A DNA stretch of 64,000 nt from Sphingomonas aurantiaca (GCF_003050705.1 NZ_QAOG01000003.1:434001-498000), one strand, 5' to 3'. Counted from the stretch's first letter, positions 1 to 9,789 are shown. Notes: generated by a model not told the origin, from the sequence alone. Program-made: numbers and translations.

Positions 1-476
1 ATCGCGGGCAGTTGTTCAGCCTGAAGGACGGGCATCCCAACATCTATGCGCCGGGCAAGCGGCCGTTCCAGACGATCATCCCGGGCTTTGCGACGCGGGG
101 GCGCGATCCGTGGATGAGCTTCGGCGTGATGGGCGGCGACATGCAGCCGCAGGGGCAGACGCAGATCATCGTCAACCGCGTCGATTACGGGCTCGAGATC
201 CAGTCGGCGGGGGATTCGCCTCGCTGGCATCATGAGGGTTCGTCGCAGTCGATGGGCGAGGATTCGCCCGGGCTGGGCGCGACCGGGCTGTTGCGGCTGG
301 AGAGCGGCGTACCGCTTGCGACTCGGCATAGGCTGGCCGAGATCGGCTGGACGATCGGTGATCCCGATGGCGGGTTCGGCCGCTACGAATGCGTCGAGCA
401 CCGGATGGATGGGCCCACGCGCGTTTATGCGGCGGCCAGCGAGATGCGAGCGGATGGGTGCGCGCTGGCGTATTGA
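1..476 (+). CDS. ggt: Gamma-glutamyltransferase, C-terminal part (5' truncated by the window edge)
   Basis: The reading frame is open from the first bases (codon phase starts at base 3) to a TGA at 476, so only the last ~157 residues are here. The segment has the C-terminal signature of the gamma-glutamyltranspeptidase family: GVMGGDMQPQGQTQ at about residues 42-55 of the visible part, then a 'SGVPLATRHRLAEIGW' stretch. Members autocleave into large and small subunits and transfer or hydrolyse gamma-glutamyl groups, usually of glutathione in the periplasm. This piece belongs to the small subunit; the catalytic threonine lies upstream of the window. It converges on ugd. Confidence 0.85.
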   Translation, partial: RGQLFSLKDGHPNIYAPGKRPFQTIIPGFATRGRDPWMSFGVMGGDMQPQGQTQIIVNRVDYGLEIQSAGDSPRWHHEGSSQSMGEDSPGLGATGLLRLESGVPLATRHRLAEIGWTIGDPDGGFGRYECVEHRMDGPTRVYAAASEMRADGCALAY

Positions 477-490
477 GCGCGTCGCCGCCC

Positions 491-531
491 CTGCGCCGTC
501 ACCCCGGACCTGATCGGGGGCGACGGCGCAG
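491..531. terminator. Bidirectional hairpin between ggt and ugd
   Basis: A perfect 10-bp inverted repeat, CTGCGCCGTC (491-500) and GACGGCGCAG (522-531), has an inner CCCCG/CGGGG pairing. It lies between two converging genes and could end both transcripts. There is no U-tract, so a strict intrinsic terminator is not assured. Confidence 0.5.
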
Positions 532-545
532 CGGTGGGGCCGGCC

Positions 546-1847
546 TTAGCGGCCGACGGCGGTGTAGGTGAACCCGGCCTGCTCGACGTCGGCGCGCTGA
601 TAGACGTTGCGCAGATCGACCATGATCGGGCCGGCCATCAGCCCCTTGAGCCGCGGCAGATCGAGCGCGCGGTACGCATCCCACTCGGTCACGATCACGA
701 CCGCGTCGGCGCCTTCGGCCGCGTCGTATGCGTCGGTGCAATAGACCAGATCGGGCATCATCGCCTTGGCCGGGCCCATGCCCTCCGGATCGTGCGTTCG
801 CACCGTGACGCCCGCATCGGCGAGCGCGGTCGCGATCGCGAGGCTCGGCGCGTCGCGCATATCGTCGGTGTTCGGCTTGAACGTCAGGCCGAGCAACGCG
901 ACGGTCTTGCCGCGGGGGGTGTCGCCGAGTGCGTGCAGGACCTTGCGGCCCATCGCGCGCTTGCGGCTATCGTTCACCTTCACCACCGCTTCGACGATGT
1001 GGACCGGGGTCTGGTAGTCCTCCGCGGTCTTCAACAGCGCCAGCGTGTCCTTGGGGAAGCACGAGCCGCCATAGCCGGGGCCGGCATGGAGGAACTTCTT
1101 GCCGATGCGGTTGTCGAGGCCGATCCCGCGCGACACGTCGCGAACGTCGGCGCCGACCGCCTCGCACAGGTCCGCAATCTCGTTGATGAAGGTGATCTTG
1201 GTCGCGAGGAACGCGTTCGCGGCATATTTGATCAGCTCGGACGTGCGGCGGCTGGTGAACAGGATCGGCGATTCGCCGAGGTACAGCGGCCGATAGACGT
1301 CGCGCATCACCTGGCGCGCGCGATCGTCGTCGGTGCCGATGACGATCCGGTCGGGGCGCTTGAAATCGCCGATCGCGGCGCCCTCGCGCAGGAATTCGGG
1401 GTTGGAGACGACCGCGACGTCGATGTCCGGACGCTTTTCGCGCAGGATCGCCTCGACCCGGTCGCCGGTGCCAACGGGGACGGTCGACTTGGTCACCACC
1501 ACGGTCGGGCCGGTGATGGCAGCGGCGATTTCCTCGGTCGCGGCAAAGACATAGCGCAGATCGGCATGACCGTCGCCGCGCCGCGAGGGCGTGCCGACCG
1601 CGATGAAGATCGCATCCGCGCCCGCGACCGCGCTGGCGAGATCGGTGGTGAAGGTGAGGCGGCCCGCCGCGACGTTCGAGGCGACGAGCAGGTCGAGCCC
1701 GGGCTCGAAGATCGGCATGCGGCCCGCGTGGAGCGCGTCGATCTTGGCCTGGTCCATGTCGACGCAGCAGACGTCATGTCCGAAGTCGGAGAAGCACGCG
1801 CCGGACACCAGACCGACATAGCCCGAACCGATCATTGTGATGCGCAT
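546..1847 (-). CDS. ugd: UDP-glucose 6-dehydrogenase
   Basis: This enzyme oxidises UDP-glucose to UDP-glucuronate with two NAD+, a cytosolic precursor step for exopolysaccharide and lipid modification. The 433-residue length fits the family. An N-terminal Rossmann motif MIGSGYVG is at residues 5-12, and the catalytic cysteine lies in GPGYGGSCFPKD (Cys about 263). The C-terminal UDP-binding domain includes GLTFKPNTDDMRD. The ATG at 1847 is preferred over an in-frame TTG two codons upstream because AGGGA sits about 8 nt before it. No polysaccharide genes flank it here, so the pathway it feeds cannot be read from context. Confidence 0.95.
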   Translation of the reverse strand: MRITMIGSGYVGLVSGACFSDFGHDVCCVDMDQAKIDALHAGRMPIFEPGLDLLVASNVAAGRLTFTTDLASAVAGADAIFIAVGTPSRRGDGHADLRYVFAATEEIAAAITGPTVVVTKSTVPVGTGDRVEAILREKRPDIDVAVVSNPEFLREGAAIGDFKRPDRIVIGTDDDRARQVMRDVYRPLYLGESPILFTSRRTSELIKYAANAFLATKITFINEIADLCEAVGADVRDVSRGIGLDNRIGKKFLHAGPGYGGSCFPKDTLALLKTAEDYQTPVHIVEAVVKVNDSRKRAMGRKVLHALGDTPRGKTVALLGLTFKPNTDDMRDAPSLAIATALADAGVTVRTHDPEGMGPAKAMMPDLVYCTDAYDAAEGADAVVIVTEWDAYRALDLPRLKGLMAGPIMVDLRNVYQRADVEQAGFTYTAVGR

Positions 1848-2021
1848 AGTCAAAGTCCCTCGAAACCCGCGCTCCCTATTGGGTCAAAATCGGGGGCATG
1901 CAAGCGACCCGCGGGGAAGTTGTAAGGACCGGGGCCCCGGGCAGCGCCGCACCCGCGCAACCAAATGGTACCGCGCCGGTTGAACTGGGATCAACATCCT
2001 TCACCGCAGAGGAGCGATAGC

Positions 2022-2468
2022 ATGGCAGAGGATATCAAGAGCGCGATCGACAAGGGTGCGGAGCAGAGCAAGGCGGCGACGGACCGCGCCGCGAGCGCCG
2101 CCAAGGATGCGACTGACAGGATGCGGCAGGGCGCCGAGCAGGCGCGCGATGCCTTTACCGAGAAGGTCGTCGATCCGGCCAAGCGCGCGGGCGAAGCGAT
2201 GAAGGAAACCGGCGGCAAGATCGCCGAGGGCGGCGCGACGATCGGCAAGACGATGATCGACCAGGCCGAGCAGAATGCGCGCGAGGCGTTCGCGGCGATG
2301 CGCGAGGCGGCCAGCGCAAAGGACCTGACGCAGGTCATGAAGATCCAGGGCGATTACCTGCGTGAGCAGAGCCAGCGCAGCATGACCCAGGCGCGCGAGA
2401 TCGGCGAGATGATCATGCGTTTCGGCAAGGACGCGGTCGCGCCGCTGCGGGGCGACGGCCCGAAATGA
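2022..2468 (+). CDS. Phasin family protein
   Basis: A 148-residue, Ala/Lys/Glu-rich, almost entirely helical protein. Residues 1-70 are low-complexity amphipathic helix with repeated AxxA and KxA patterns. The second half (from about TMIDQAEQNAREAF) resembles Phasin_2 proteins, which coat polyhydroxyalkanoate granules or act as general helical chaperones. The start is the ATG at 2022, with a GAGGAGCG ribosome-binding site just upstream; an earlier in-frame start would add 19 non-helical residues. No PHA synthase is nearby, so granule association is inferred from family only. Confidence 0.8.
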   Translation: MAEDIKSAIDKGAEQSKAATDRAASAAKDATDRMRQGAEQARDAFTEKVVDPAKRAGEAMKETGGKIAEGGATIGKTMIDQAEQNAREAFAAMREAASAKDLTQVMKIQGDYLREQSQRSMTQAREIGEMIMRFGKDAVAPLRGDGPK

Positions 2469-2517
2469 CCGGAGCGCCTGCCGAATGGGGTCACTAGGCC
2501 CGCGTCAGGCAATGGGT

Positions 2518-2554
2518 GGAGCGACGTACGGACGAGCAAGAACGCCGTCGCTCC
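2518..2554. terminator. Possible hairpin after the phasin gene
   Basis: Perfect 9-bp arms GGAGCGACG (2518-2526) and CGTCGCTCC (2546-2554) surround a 19-nt loop, about 50 nt beyond the phasin stop codon. There is no T-run, so it may be Rho-assisted or simply a 3'-end stabiliser. Confidence 0.35.
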
Positions 2555-2663
2555 AGTCCCTAGACGGAGCCGATCGACCGCAACCTTGACGCCCCGCGGA
2601 ATAGTATTGCGCTGCACGGCCGAGCTTGCGATTAGCACCTCGAGCGTAACGATCGAGTGACTG

Positions 2664-3020
2664 ATGGACCGGGCCGTTCCCTTATCGCGCGCGACGCGAA
2701 CGAGTGTCATGTTGAGGGCGGACATATTTCGCCTGAACCGCACCGGCGCCGAAAGCCACCGGGTCACGAATATCTCCGAGACGGGGCTTTGCATCGTGCA
2801 GGCCGAGGCGCTCGAAGTCGGCAGCGCCGTGGTCGTGGCGATCGGGCAGATCGCACCGGTCGCCGCTGACGTGGTCTGGGTGCGCGGCGGGCTTGCCGGA
2901 TTGCGGTTCCACAAACCGATCGATGTCGCGCAGGCGCGGCTGCGCCGCGGCGCCGGCGATGTCGTCACGCCACCGGCAGCGGGATGGCTCGCCGAGTTGA
3001 ACGATCCCTACGCGAAATAG
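2664..3020 (+). CDS. PilZ-domain-like protein
   Basis: A 118-residue single-domain protein. It has the PilZ (N/D)xSxxG motif as NISETG, and a final beta-strand pattern VVWVRGGLAGLRF that matches the PilZ barrel. PilZ proteins bind cyclic di-GMP through RxxxR plus this motif. Here the first half is imperfect: arginines at 9 and 12 give RxxR spacing, so ligand binding is uncertain. No other domain is present. The ribosome-binding site is weak; a later ATG at 2709 is possible but would remove the arginines. A c-di-GMP enzyme (GGDEF-EAL) lies 19 kb away in this window. Confidence 0.7.
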   Translation: MDRAVPLSRATRTSVMLRADIFRLNRTGAESHRVTNISETGLCIVQAEALEVGSAVVVAIGQIAPVAADVVWVRGGLAGLRFHKPIDVAQARLRRGAGDVVTPPAAGWLAELNDPYAK

Positions 3021-3097
3021 CGGCATCGCCGCGCGCCAGTCCGCCATCCCGACCGGCGCGTCGTGGCCGGGATGACGGTGTAGATAGCCGCGTCTGG

Positions 3098-4012
3098 TTA
3101 CCGGCCCTGGAGCTTGGTCAGGATGGTCATCGACTGTTCCGACCCCGATTGAGGGACGATCTCACCCGCGCGGTCGATGATCGAGTCCCAATGTGCCGCG
3201 ACGCCTTCCGCCGACAGGTCGTCGCCGGTCAGCAGCGCGCCCTGCGTCAGCGTCACATAGGCCGCCTGGAACACGCCGGCGCCTGCGCCGACGATCATGT
3301 TGGTGGGCGCGTCCTCCGAGACGAGGAACACTGCCGCGGGCGCGACCTTGTCGGGGGAGAAGGCCTTGAACGCCTCTTCGGGGAAGATATCCTGCGTCAT
3401 CCGCGTGCCCGCGGTCGGGGCGATCGTGTTGACCCGGATGTTGTTTTTTGCGCCCTCGATCGCGAGCGTCTTGGTCAGCCCCGCAAGGCCGAGCTTGGCG
3501 GCGCCGTAATTCGCCTGGCCGAAATTGCCATAGAGACCGGTCGACGATGCGGTCATCAGGATGCGGCCGTAATTCTGCGCGCGCATCGTTTCCCACACCG
3601 CCTTGGTAGCGTTGGCCGAGCCGTTGAGATGGACGTCGACGACGAACTTGAAGTCGGCGGGCTCCATCTTGGCAAAGCTCTTGTCGCGCAGGACGCCGGC
3701 ATTGTTGATGAGGATATGGACGCCGCCCCAGGCTTCTGAGGCCTTTGCGACCATCTCGACCATCTGGTCATAGTCGGTGACGCTGCCGCCGTTCGACATC
3801 GCGGTGCCGCCCGCAGCCTCGATTTCCTCGACGACCTTCAGCGCTGCGTCGGAATGGCCGGTGCCGTCGCGCGAACCGCCGAGATCGTTGACGACCACCT
3901 TTGCGCCACGACGGGCGAGCTCGAGCGCATATTCGCGGCCGAGACCGCCGCCAGCGCCGGTGACGATCGCCACCTTGCCGTCAAAGCGAATGGACCCAAA
4001 GTTTCCGGACAT
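3098..4012 (-). CDS. SDR family dehydrogenase, (3R)-hydroxyacyl-CoA dehydrogenase type
   Basis: A 304-residue short-chain dehydrogenase. It has the NAD(P) motif TGAGGGLG at residues 18-25, the NNAG motif at 103-106, the active-site serine near 156 and YxxxK at Tyr169/Lys173. The length, the NDLGGSRDG insert and the long C-terminal extension match the dehydrogenase domain of peroxisomal multifunctional enzyme type 2 and its bacterial relatives. That suggests a 3-hydroxyacyl-CoA or steroid-like substrate. The substrate is inferred from family, not shown. A hairpin overlaps its ribosome-binding site. Confidence 0.85.
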   Translation of the reverse strand: MSGNFGSIRFDGKVAIVTGAGGGLGREYALELARRGAKVVVNDLGGSRDGTGHSDAALKVVEEIEAAGGTAMSNGGSVTDYDQMVEMVAKASEAWGGVHILINNAGVLRDKSFAKMEPADFKFVVDVHLNGSANATKAVWETMRAQNYGRILMTASSTGLYGNFGQANYGAAKLGLAGLTKTLAIEGAKNNIRVNTIAPTAGTRMTQDIFPEEAFKAFSPDKVAPAAVFLVSEDAPTNMIVGAGAGVFQAAYVTLTQGALLTGDDLSAEGVAAHWDSIIDRAGEIVPQSGSEQSMTILTKLQGR

Positions 4013-4015
4013 GGA

Positions 4016-4049
4016 AAAGGCGCTCCTCTCTTATCGTTGGAGCGCCTTT
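4016..4049 (-). terminator. Hairpin between the small secreted protein gene and the SDR gene, containing the SDR ribosome-binding site
   Basis: On the minus strand, AAAGGCGCTCC (4039-4049) pairs perfectly with GGAGCGCCTTT (4016-4026) across a 12-nt loop and is followed by another T. It looks like an intrinsic terminator for the upstream secreted-protein gene. The GGAG in its 3' arm is also the likely Shine-Dalgarno of the SDR gene, 10 nt before its ATG, so read-through mRNA would have that site paired. Confidence 0.65.
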
Positions 4050-4109
4050 CCTAGAACGTAAAGCTGGCCGTGCAAGCGGCGGATCGTCCGCCGCCTGCCT
4101 GGCTGTCAG

Positions 4110-4463
4110 TTACTTGCCGCCGCGGTTACGGCAGCCGTCCTTGACCGTCTTCGAGCATACCGGATACTCGGCGGGTGCCGGGGTCGGCGGCGTCACAGTC
4201 GGCTGACCGAAGGTGACGCGACCTGCGCCTGCCATCGGTGCGCCGGCCATCGGTGCGGCGGGGGCTGCTGCCGGATCGGCCGGTGCGGCCATTGCCGGAT
4301 CGGCGGGTGCTGCGGGATCCGCGGGGGCGGCCTGGTCCGCCGGTGCCGTCTGCATCGCGGGATCGGCCGGCGCGGTCTGCGCGGCGGGGTCGGCCGGCGG
4401 CGTCGTCTGGGCGATCACGGGCGACGCGAGAAGAGCGGCGGCGGCGAGAAGGATGGACTTCAT
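4110..4463 (-). CDS. Small Ala/Pro-rich secreted protein
   Basis: A 117-residue protein of unknown function. Residues 1-18 form a Sec signal peptide ending in VIAQ. A central low-complexity stretch repeats ADPA/APAD units (about residues 24-70), which would be extended and disordered. The conserved-looking C-terminus has two cysteines in CSKTVKDGCRNRGGK and could form one disulfide. A ribosome-binding sequence AGGAGA precedes the ATG. It is probably periplasmic or cell-surface. It is separate from the Pho operon upstream, which ends about 130 nt away. Confidence 0.75.
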   Translation of the reverse strand: MKSILLAAAALLASPVIAQTTPPADPAAQTAPADPAMQTAPADQAAPADPAAPADPAMAAPADPAAAPAAPMAGAPMAGAGRVTFGQPTVTPPTPAPAEYPVCSKTVKDGCRNRGGK

Positions 4464-4591
4464 AGGAATCTCCTAAATGGGTGCACCATTTTGGTAGCGC
4501 GCCATCTCAACGCACTAAGTCGCGCTTGGGTCCTTCGTTTCGCATCCGATTCCATTCGCCCCGCCGCCAGCCCCGTATCGGGACAGAGTCG

Positions 4592-5284
<693 letters not shown>

Positions 5285-5289
5285 GTCGA

Positions 5290-5973
5290 TTACTCCTGCA
5301 GACCGCCGCGGTCGCGGTCGGTCATCTGCGTGCCGGTGGCGGCGAAATAGACCATCTCGGCGACGTTGGTGGCGTGATCGCCGATCCGCTCGAGATTCTT
5401 GGCGACGAACAACAGATGCGCGACCTGGCTGATCGTCTTCGGATTCTCGACCATGTAGGTGACGAGCGTCCGGAAGATGCTGTCGTAGAAATCGTCGAGC
5501 GCGGCGTCGCTTTCGACGACGCGCACCGCTTCCGCCGAATCGCGCTTGGCGAACGCGTCGAGTACATCGTGGACCATCTCGCTCGCCATCCGGCCCATCG
5601 CGGGCAGGATCGAGATCGGCTCGATCCGGTGCTCGCCATCGATCATCGGCACGCGCTTGGCGATGTTCTTGGCGTAATCGCCGATCCGCTCGACGACGCC
5701 TGCGATCTTCAGTGCGGCGACGACTTCGCGCAGGTCGACCGCCATCGGCGCGCGCAGCGCGATGATCCGGACCGCAAGCCGCTCGACCTCCGCCTCGATC
5801 ATGTCGATCTGCTTGTCGGCGGCGCGCACCTGCTCGGCGAGCGCGATGTCGTTGCGTTGCAGCGCCTGCATCGCCTTGTCGATCGCGTCCTCGGCGAGCC
5901 CGCCCATCTGCGAGATCAACCCGCGCAGCTCGCCGATATCGTTGTCGAAGGCCTTGACCGTATGCGTGTTCAT
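5290..5973 (-). CDS. phoU: Phosphate signalling protein PhoU
   Basis: A 227-residue protein with two tandem three-helix PhoU repeats, each with the metal-binding-type pattern ExxxDYAKN / ERIGDHATN. PhoU links the PstSCAB transporter to PhoR and represses kinase activity when phosphate is plentiful. The ATG at 5973 is 14 nt after the pstB stop codon, in an operon layout typical of proteobacteria. Confidence 0.95.
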   Translation of the reverse strand: MNTHTVKAFDNDIGELRGLISQMGGLAEDAIDKAMQALQRNDIALAEQVRAADKQIDMIEAEVERLAVRIIALRAPMAVDLREVVAALKIAGVVERIGDYAKNIAKRVPMIDGEHRIEPISILPAMGRMASEMVHDVLDAFAKRDSAEAVRVVESDAALDDFYDSIFRTLVTYMVENPKTISQVAHLLFVAKNLERIGDHATNVAEMVYFAATGTQMTDRDRGGLQE

Positions 5974-5987
5974 GCGTGGTCCTCCAC

Positions 5988-6767
5988 TCAGCCGTACCGG
6001 CCGGTGATGTAATCCTTGGTCCGCTCTTCGCGGGGATTGGTGAAGATGTCGGAGGTGTTGCCGTATTCGACGAGCGTGCCGAGATGGAAGAACGCGGTCT
6101 TCTGGCTGACGCGCGCGGCCTGCTGCATGTTGTGCGTGACGATCACCATCGCATAGCGGCCGCGCAGTTCGTGGATCAGCTCCTCGATCTTGGCGGTCGC
6201 GATCGGATCGAGCGCGCTGCACGGTTCGTCCATCAGGATGACCTCGGGGTCGACCGCGATCGCTCGGGCGATGCACAGCCGCTGCTGCTGCCCGCCCGAC
6301 AGCGCGGTGCCGCTGTCGCTCAGCCGGTCCTTGACCTCGTCCCACAGCCCGGCGCGGCGCAGCGACTTCTCGACGATCCGGTCGAGATCCGCCTTCGCGC
6401 CCGCCAGCCCGTGGATGCGCGGGCCGTAAGCGACGTTCTCGTAGATCGATTTGGGGAAGGGGTTCGGCTTCTGGAACACCATGCCGACGCGGGCGCGCAG
6501 CTGCACCACATCCATGTCGGGCGAATAGATGTCCTGGCCGTCGAGCTTGATCTCGCCGGTCACGCGCGCGCTGGCGACGGTGTCGTTCATGCGGTTGAGC
6601 GTGCGCAGGAAGGTCGACTTGCCGCAGCCCGAGGGGCCGATGAACGCGACGACCTCGTCCTGGTCGACGTCGATCGACACGTCGTTGATCGCGATCTTGC
6701 TGCCATAGGCGACGGAGACGTTGCGCGCCGTCATCTTCAGGACGGGGGCTTTCATGGGTTTTGGCAT
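5988..6767 (-). CDS. pstB: Phosphate ABC transporter ATP-binding protein PstB
   Basis: A 259-residue ABC ATPase on the cytoplasmic face of PstCA. Visible motifs are Walker [10 protein letters not shown], the Q-loop region [14 protein letters not shown], signature LSGGQQQR, Walker B VILMDEP and the switch histidine in VTHNM. Its ATG at 6767 overlaps the pstA stop codon as TGATG, so translation is probably coupled. An alternative in-frame ATG at 6755 also exists. Confidence 0.95.
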   Translation of the reverse strand: MPKPMKAPVLKMTARNVSVAYGSKIAINDVSIDVDQDEVVAFIGPSGCGKSTFLRTLNRMNDTVASARVTGEIKLDGQDIYSPDMDVVQLRARVGMVFQKPNPFPKSIYENVAYGPRIHGLAGAKADLDRIVEKSLRRAGLWDEVKDRLSDSGTALSGGQQQRLCIARAIAVDPEVILMDEPCSALDPIATAKIEELIHELRGRYAMVIVTHNMQQAARVSQKTAFFHLGTLVEYGNTSDIFTNPREERTKDYITGRYG

Positions 6768-8065
6768 CACCAGCGGGTCTCGAATCGGTTGCGGAGGTAG
6801 ATCGCGACGCCGTTCATCGCGAGCAGGAAGACGAGCAGGACGATGATCGCGGCGGATGTCTTTTCGACGAAGCCGCGGCTGACCTGATCGGACCACAGGA
6901 AGATCTGGACGGGCAGCACGGTCGCCGGATCGTTCAGGCCCGATGGGGGCGCCGCGATGAACGCGCGCATGCCGATCATCAGCAACGGCGCGGTCTCGCC
7001 CAGCGCGCGCGCCATGCCGATGATCGTCCCCGTGAGGATACCGGGCAAGGCGAGCGGCAGGACGTGGTGGAACACGACCTGGACGGGCGACGCGCCGATG
7101 CCGAGCGCGGCGTCGCGGATCGACGGCGGCACGCTTTTGATCGCGTTGCGGCCGGCGATGACGATCACCGGCATCGTCATCAGCGCCAGCGTCAGGCCGC
7201 CGACGATCGGCGCCGAGCGCGGCATGCCGAACGTGCCCAGGAATACCGCGAGGCCCAGCAGCCCGAAGATGATCGAGGGGACCGCGGCGAGGTTGTTGAT
7301 CGACACCTCGATCAGGTCGGTCCAGCGGTTCTTGGGCGCATATTCCTCAAGATACAGCGCGGACAGCACGCCGATCGGGAAGGCGAGCAGCAGCGTGACG
7401 ACCATCGTCAGCAGCGATCCCTTGAACGCGCCCCAGATCCCCACGCGCGTGGCGTCGGTCGAGTCCGCCGCGGTCAGGAAGCCGGCGTTGAAGCCGCGCG
7501 TCAGAACGCCCTTCGCCTTCAACCGCGCGACGACGGCCTCTGCATCGCGCGTGCCGTTGCCCTTGGCGGCGACGTCGATCGGGCTGGAGACGGGGACGTC
7601 GAACACCGTCTTGCGCTGGAGCAGCGACGGATCGGCCTTGATCGCGTCGCGGACCACCGCCCAGGCGCCGTCGGAGAGAAGTTCGTTGCCGTCCTTGCCG
7701 AACGCCTTGGTGGCGGCGAGGTCGACGGTGCCTTCGAGACCTGCGCCCGCGAGCGCGAGATCGGCACCGCGGCCGGCGAGGCGGGCGGGCTCGACCGGCA
7801 GCTTGGCGGCGGCGAGATCGACGGGCAGCGACACGCGCGTCTCGACGAAGCCGCTCGCGCCTTGGCTCACCATCGAGAACAGCAGATAGGCGAGGAACGC
7901 CGCGGACAGCCATACGGCGGCGAGCCCGGCGAAGCGGAAGCGGCGCTCCGACGCATAGCGGCGGCGGATCCGCGACTGCATCGCCTGCGTCGTCCAGTCG
8001 GTCGGCACGCGGCGCACGGGTTCCGCATTGGACACGGGGATCTGGGGCACGAGCGTGTCACTCAT
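6767..8065 (-). CDS. pstA: Phosphate ABC transporter permease PstA, long form
   Basis: A 432-residue inner-membrane permease. One membrane segment lies near residues 45-67. It is followed by a ~150-residue periplasmic insert (about 70-215) before the usual permease core. The core carries the EAA-like loop [21 protein letters not shown] and the segment [14 protein letters not shown]. The insert corresponds to the extra N-terminal domain known in alphaproteobacterial PstA and is absent from the ~296-residue E. coli protein. The start overlaps the 3' end of pstC by 8 nt. Confidence 0.93.
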   Translation of the reverse strand: MSDTLVPQIPVSNAEPVRRVPTDWTTQAMQSRIRRRYASERRFRFAGLAAVWLSAAFLAYLLFSMVSQGASGFVETRVSLPVDLAAAKLPVEPARLAGRGADLALAGAGLEGTVDLAATKAFGKDGNELLSDGAWAVVRDAIKADPSLLQRKTVFDVPVSSPIDVAAKGNGTRDAEAVVARLKAKGVLTRGFNAGFLTAADSTDATRVGIWGAFKGSLLTMVVTLLLAFPIGVLSALYLEEYAPKNRWTDLIEVSINNLAAVPSIIFGLLGLAVFLGTFGMPRSAPIVGGLTLALMTMPVIVIAGRNAIKSVPPSIRDAALGIGASPVQVVFHHVLPLALPGILTGTIIGMARALGETAPLLMIGMRAFIAAPPSGLNDPATVLPVQIFLWSDQVSRGFVEKTSAAIIVLLVFLLAMNGVAIYLRNRFETRW

Positions 8066-9434
8066 AGGCTTCGCGGTACCGTTTGACGACGCGCAGCGCG
8101 ACGATGTTGAGAAGGAGCGTGACCACGAACAATGTCAGGCCCAGCGCGAACGCGGCGAGCGTCTTGGGGCTGTCGAACTCGGCCTCGCCGGTCAGCAGGT
8201 CGACGATCTGCTTGGTGACGGTGGTGGTGCTGGCGAACGGGTTGAGCGTGAGCGTGGCGACTCCGCTCGCGGCCATGACGACGATCATCGTCTCGCCGAT
8301 CGCGCGCGATACGGCGAGCAGCACGCCGCCGACGACGCCGGGCAGCGCGGCGGGCAGCAGCACGCGGCGGATCGTCTCGGATTGAGTCGCGCCCATCGCC
8401 AGGCTGCCATCGCGCATCGACGAGGGGACCGCGGCGATCGAATCGTCCGCCATCGACGAAACGAACGGGATGATCATGATCCCCATTACGAGCCCGGCGG
8501 CCAGCGCGCTCTCGGACGAGGCCCAGCTGATCCCGATCGACACCGCGACGTCGCGCACCGCGGGGGCGACGGTGAGCGCGGCGAAATAGCCGTAGACGAC
8601 GGTCGGCACACCCGCGAGCATCTCGAGGATCGGCTTCATCCATTTGCGCGTCGTCGGGGCGGCATATTGGGTGAGGTAGATCGCGCTCATCAGGCCGAAC
8701 GGGATCGCGACGATCATGGCGATCACCGCGCCGATGAAGAACGTTCCCCAGAACAGCGGCACCGCGCCGAGCGACGCGCCGGGATCGCGCGCATCAATCA
8801 CCTGCGGGCTCCAGTGCGTGCCGAACAGGAAATCGGCGATCGGCACGACCGAGAAGAACCGCGCCGATTCGTACAGCAGCGAGGCGACGATGCCGACCGT
8901 GGTCAGGATCGCGATCAGCGAGGCGCCAAGCAGCAGCAGCATGACGACGCGCTCGATCTGCGTGCGGGCGCCGAAGCCGGGTCTGACGCGGGTGAACGCG
9001 AACGCGCCGCCGGCGAACGCGAGCAGCAACGCGAGCGCGCTCGCAATCCAGTCGTAGCGCGACTGCGCGGCGGCGTAAGCGGGGGCCAGCGTCTGCGCGA
9101 GCCCGTGGAACGCGCCGAAGCTGCGGCCTTCGGCGAGACTGCGCGCCTCCGACAGGATCGACGCGCGATCGAAGCCCGGCGCGGGGAGCTGCATCGCGGC
9201 GGGCGTGGCGAGCACGGCGTCCGTGACGAGCGCGGGCGCGGTCATCGACCAGATCACGAGGAAGACGAGCGGCGGGATCACCGTCCACAGCGCGACGTAC
9301 CAGCCGTGGTGCGAGGGCAGCGAACTGAACCGCGCGGTGCTGCCGGCGCGGAAGCGCGTGGCGCGGACGCGCGCGGTGAGCCAGCCGATCAGGCCGAGAC
9401 CGAGGACGAGAAAGAGGAGGGCGATGGCTGACAT
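8058..9434 (-). CDS. pstC: Phosphate ABC transporter permease PstC
   Basis: A 458-residue permease, longer than the ~320-residue E. coli protein. Extra N-terminal membrane segments (about 1-22, 47-70) and a soluble loop precede the core. The core has LEMLAGVPTVVYG, the EAA-type loop SSMRDGSLAMGATQSETIRR and SRAIGETMIVVMA. With PstA it forms the phosphate channel. About 355 nt containing two palindromic repeats separate it from pstS. Confidence 0.93.
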   Translation of the reverse strand: MSAIALLFLVLGLGLIGWLTARVRATRFRAGSTARFSSLPSHHGWYVALWTVIPPLVFLVIWSMTAPALVTDAVLATPAAMQLPAPGFDRASILSEARSLAEGRSFGAFHGLAQTLAPAYAAAQSRYDWIASALALLLAFAGGAFAFTRVRPGFGARTQIERVVMLLLLGASLIAILTTVGIVASLLYESARFFSVVPIADFLFGTHWSPQVIDARDPGASLGAVPLFWGTFFIGAVIAMIVAIPFGLMSAIYLTQYAAPTTRKWMKPILEMLAGVPTVVYGYFAALTVAPAVRDVAVSIGISWASSESALAAGLVMGIMIIPFVSSMADDSIAAVPSSMRDGSLAMGATQSETIRRVLLPAALPGVVGGVLLAVSRAIGETMIVVMAASGVATLTLNPFASTTTVTKQIVDLLTGEAEFDSPKTLAAFALGLTLFVVTLLLNIVALRVVKRYREAYE

Positions 9435-9544
9435 TACAGGTCCCGCCCGCTCTGATGCTTGATCTGGATATGCGTGACCGCGTCTGCCGCGACCGCTGCT
9501 ACCCCGCCAGCCGCCACTCCGCCGCCCGCCACGCGGCCAGCCGC

Positions 9545-9650
9545 CACCCCGGCGGAGGCCGGGGCCCAGGTGGGAAGGTCGGGGTAACGGTGCGCAGCCT
9601 TAGCCAAGGTAACGGTGCCCAACTGGACCCCGGCCTTCGCCGGGGTGGTG
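9545..9650. repeat. REPIN-like composite palindrome, copy 1
   Basis: A ~106-bp element. Its left end CACCCCGGCGGAGGCCGGGG is the near reverse complement of the right end CCCCGGCCTTCGCCGGGGTG, and a less conserved core of about 60 bp lies between. The same architecture recurs at 47505, 50945 and 60256. It fills much of the 9435-9789 gap between pstC and pstS, where nothing credible is coded: the one open frame across it is made of repeat sequence. Confidence 0.85.
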
Positions 9651-9682
9651 GCTTTGAGATATGAGATCGCCATCCAGCTTCC

Positions 9683-9760
9683 GTTCCCCCGCGGACGCGG
9701 GGGCCCAGCTAAGGCCGGGTTGCTTGCGTGGCTCCTGGGCCCCCGCTTTCGCGGGGGAAC
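9683..9760. repeat. Palindromic repeat of the CCCCCGC-N-GCGGGGG family
   Basis: The left arm 9683-9708 begins GTTCCCCCGCGGACGCGGGG. The right arm 9735-9760 is its near-perfect complement, ending CGCGGGGGAAC, around a 26-nt core. A related shorter element is at 47684-47736. It lies in the pstS-pstC spacer and would form a strong hairpin in the operon mRNA. Confidence 0.8.
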
Positions 9761-9789
9761 TAGAAAGACGAGAGGGGCGGGGGAACGCA

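Noticed and set aside
6761..8086. A 441-codon plus-strand frame across pstA
   Set aside because: Composition is dominated by Arg, Asp, Gln and His with no recognisable motif, and it is antisense to a certain permease gene.
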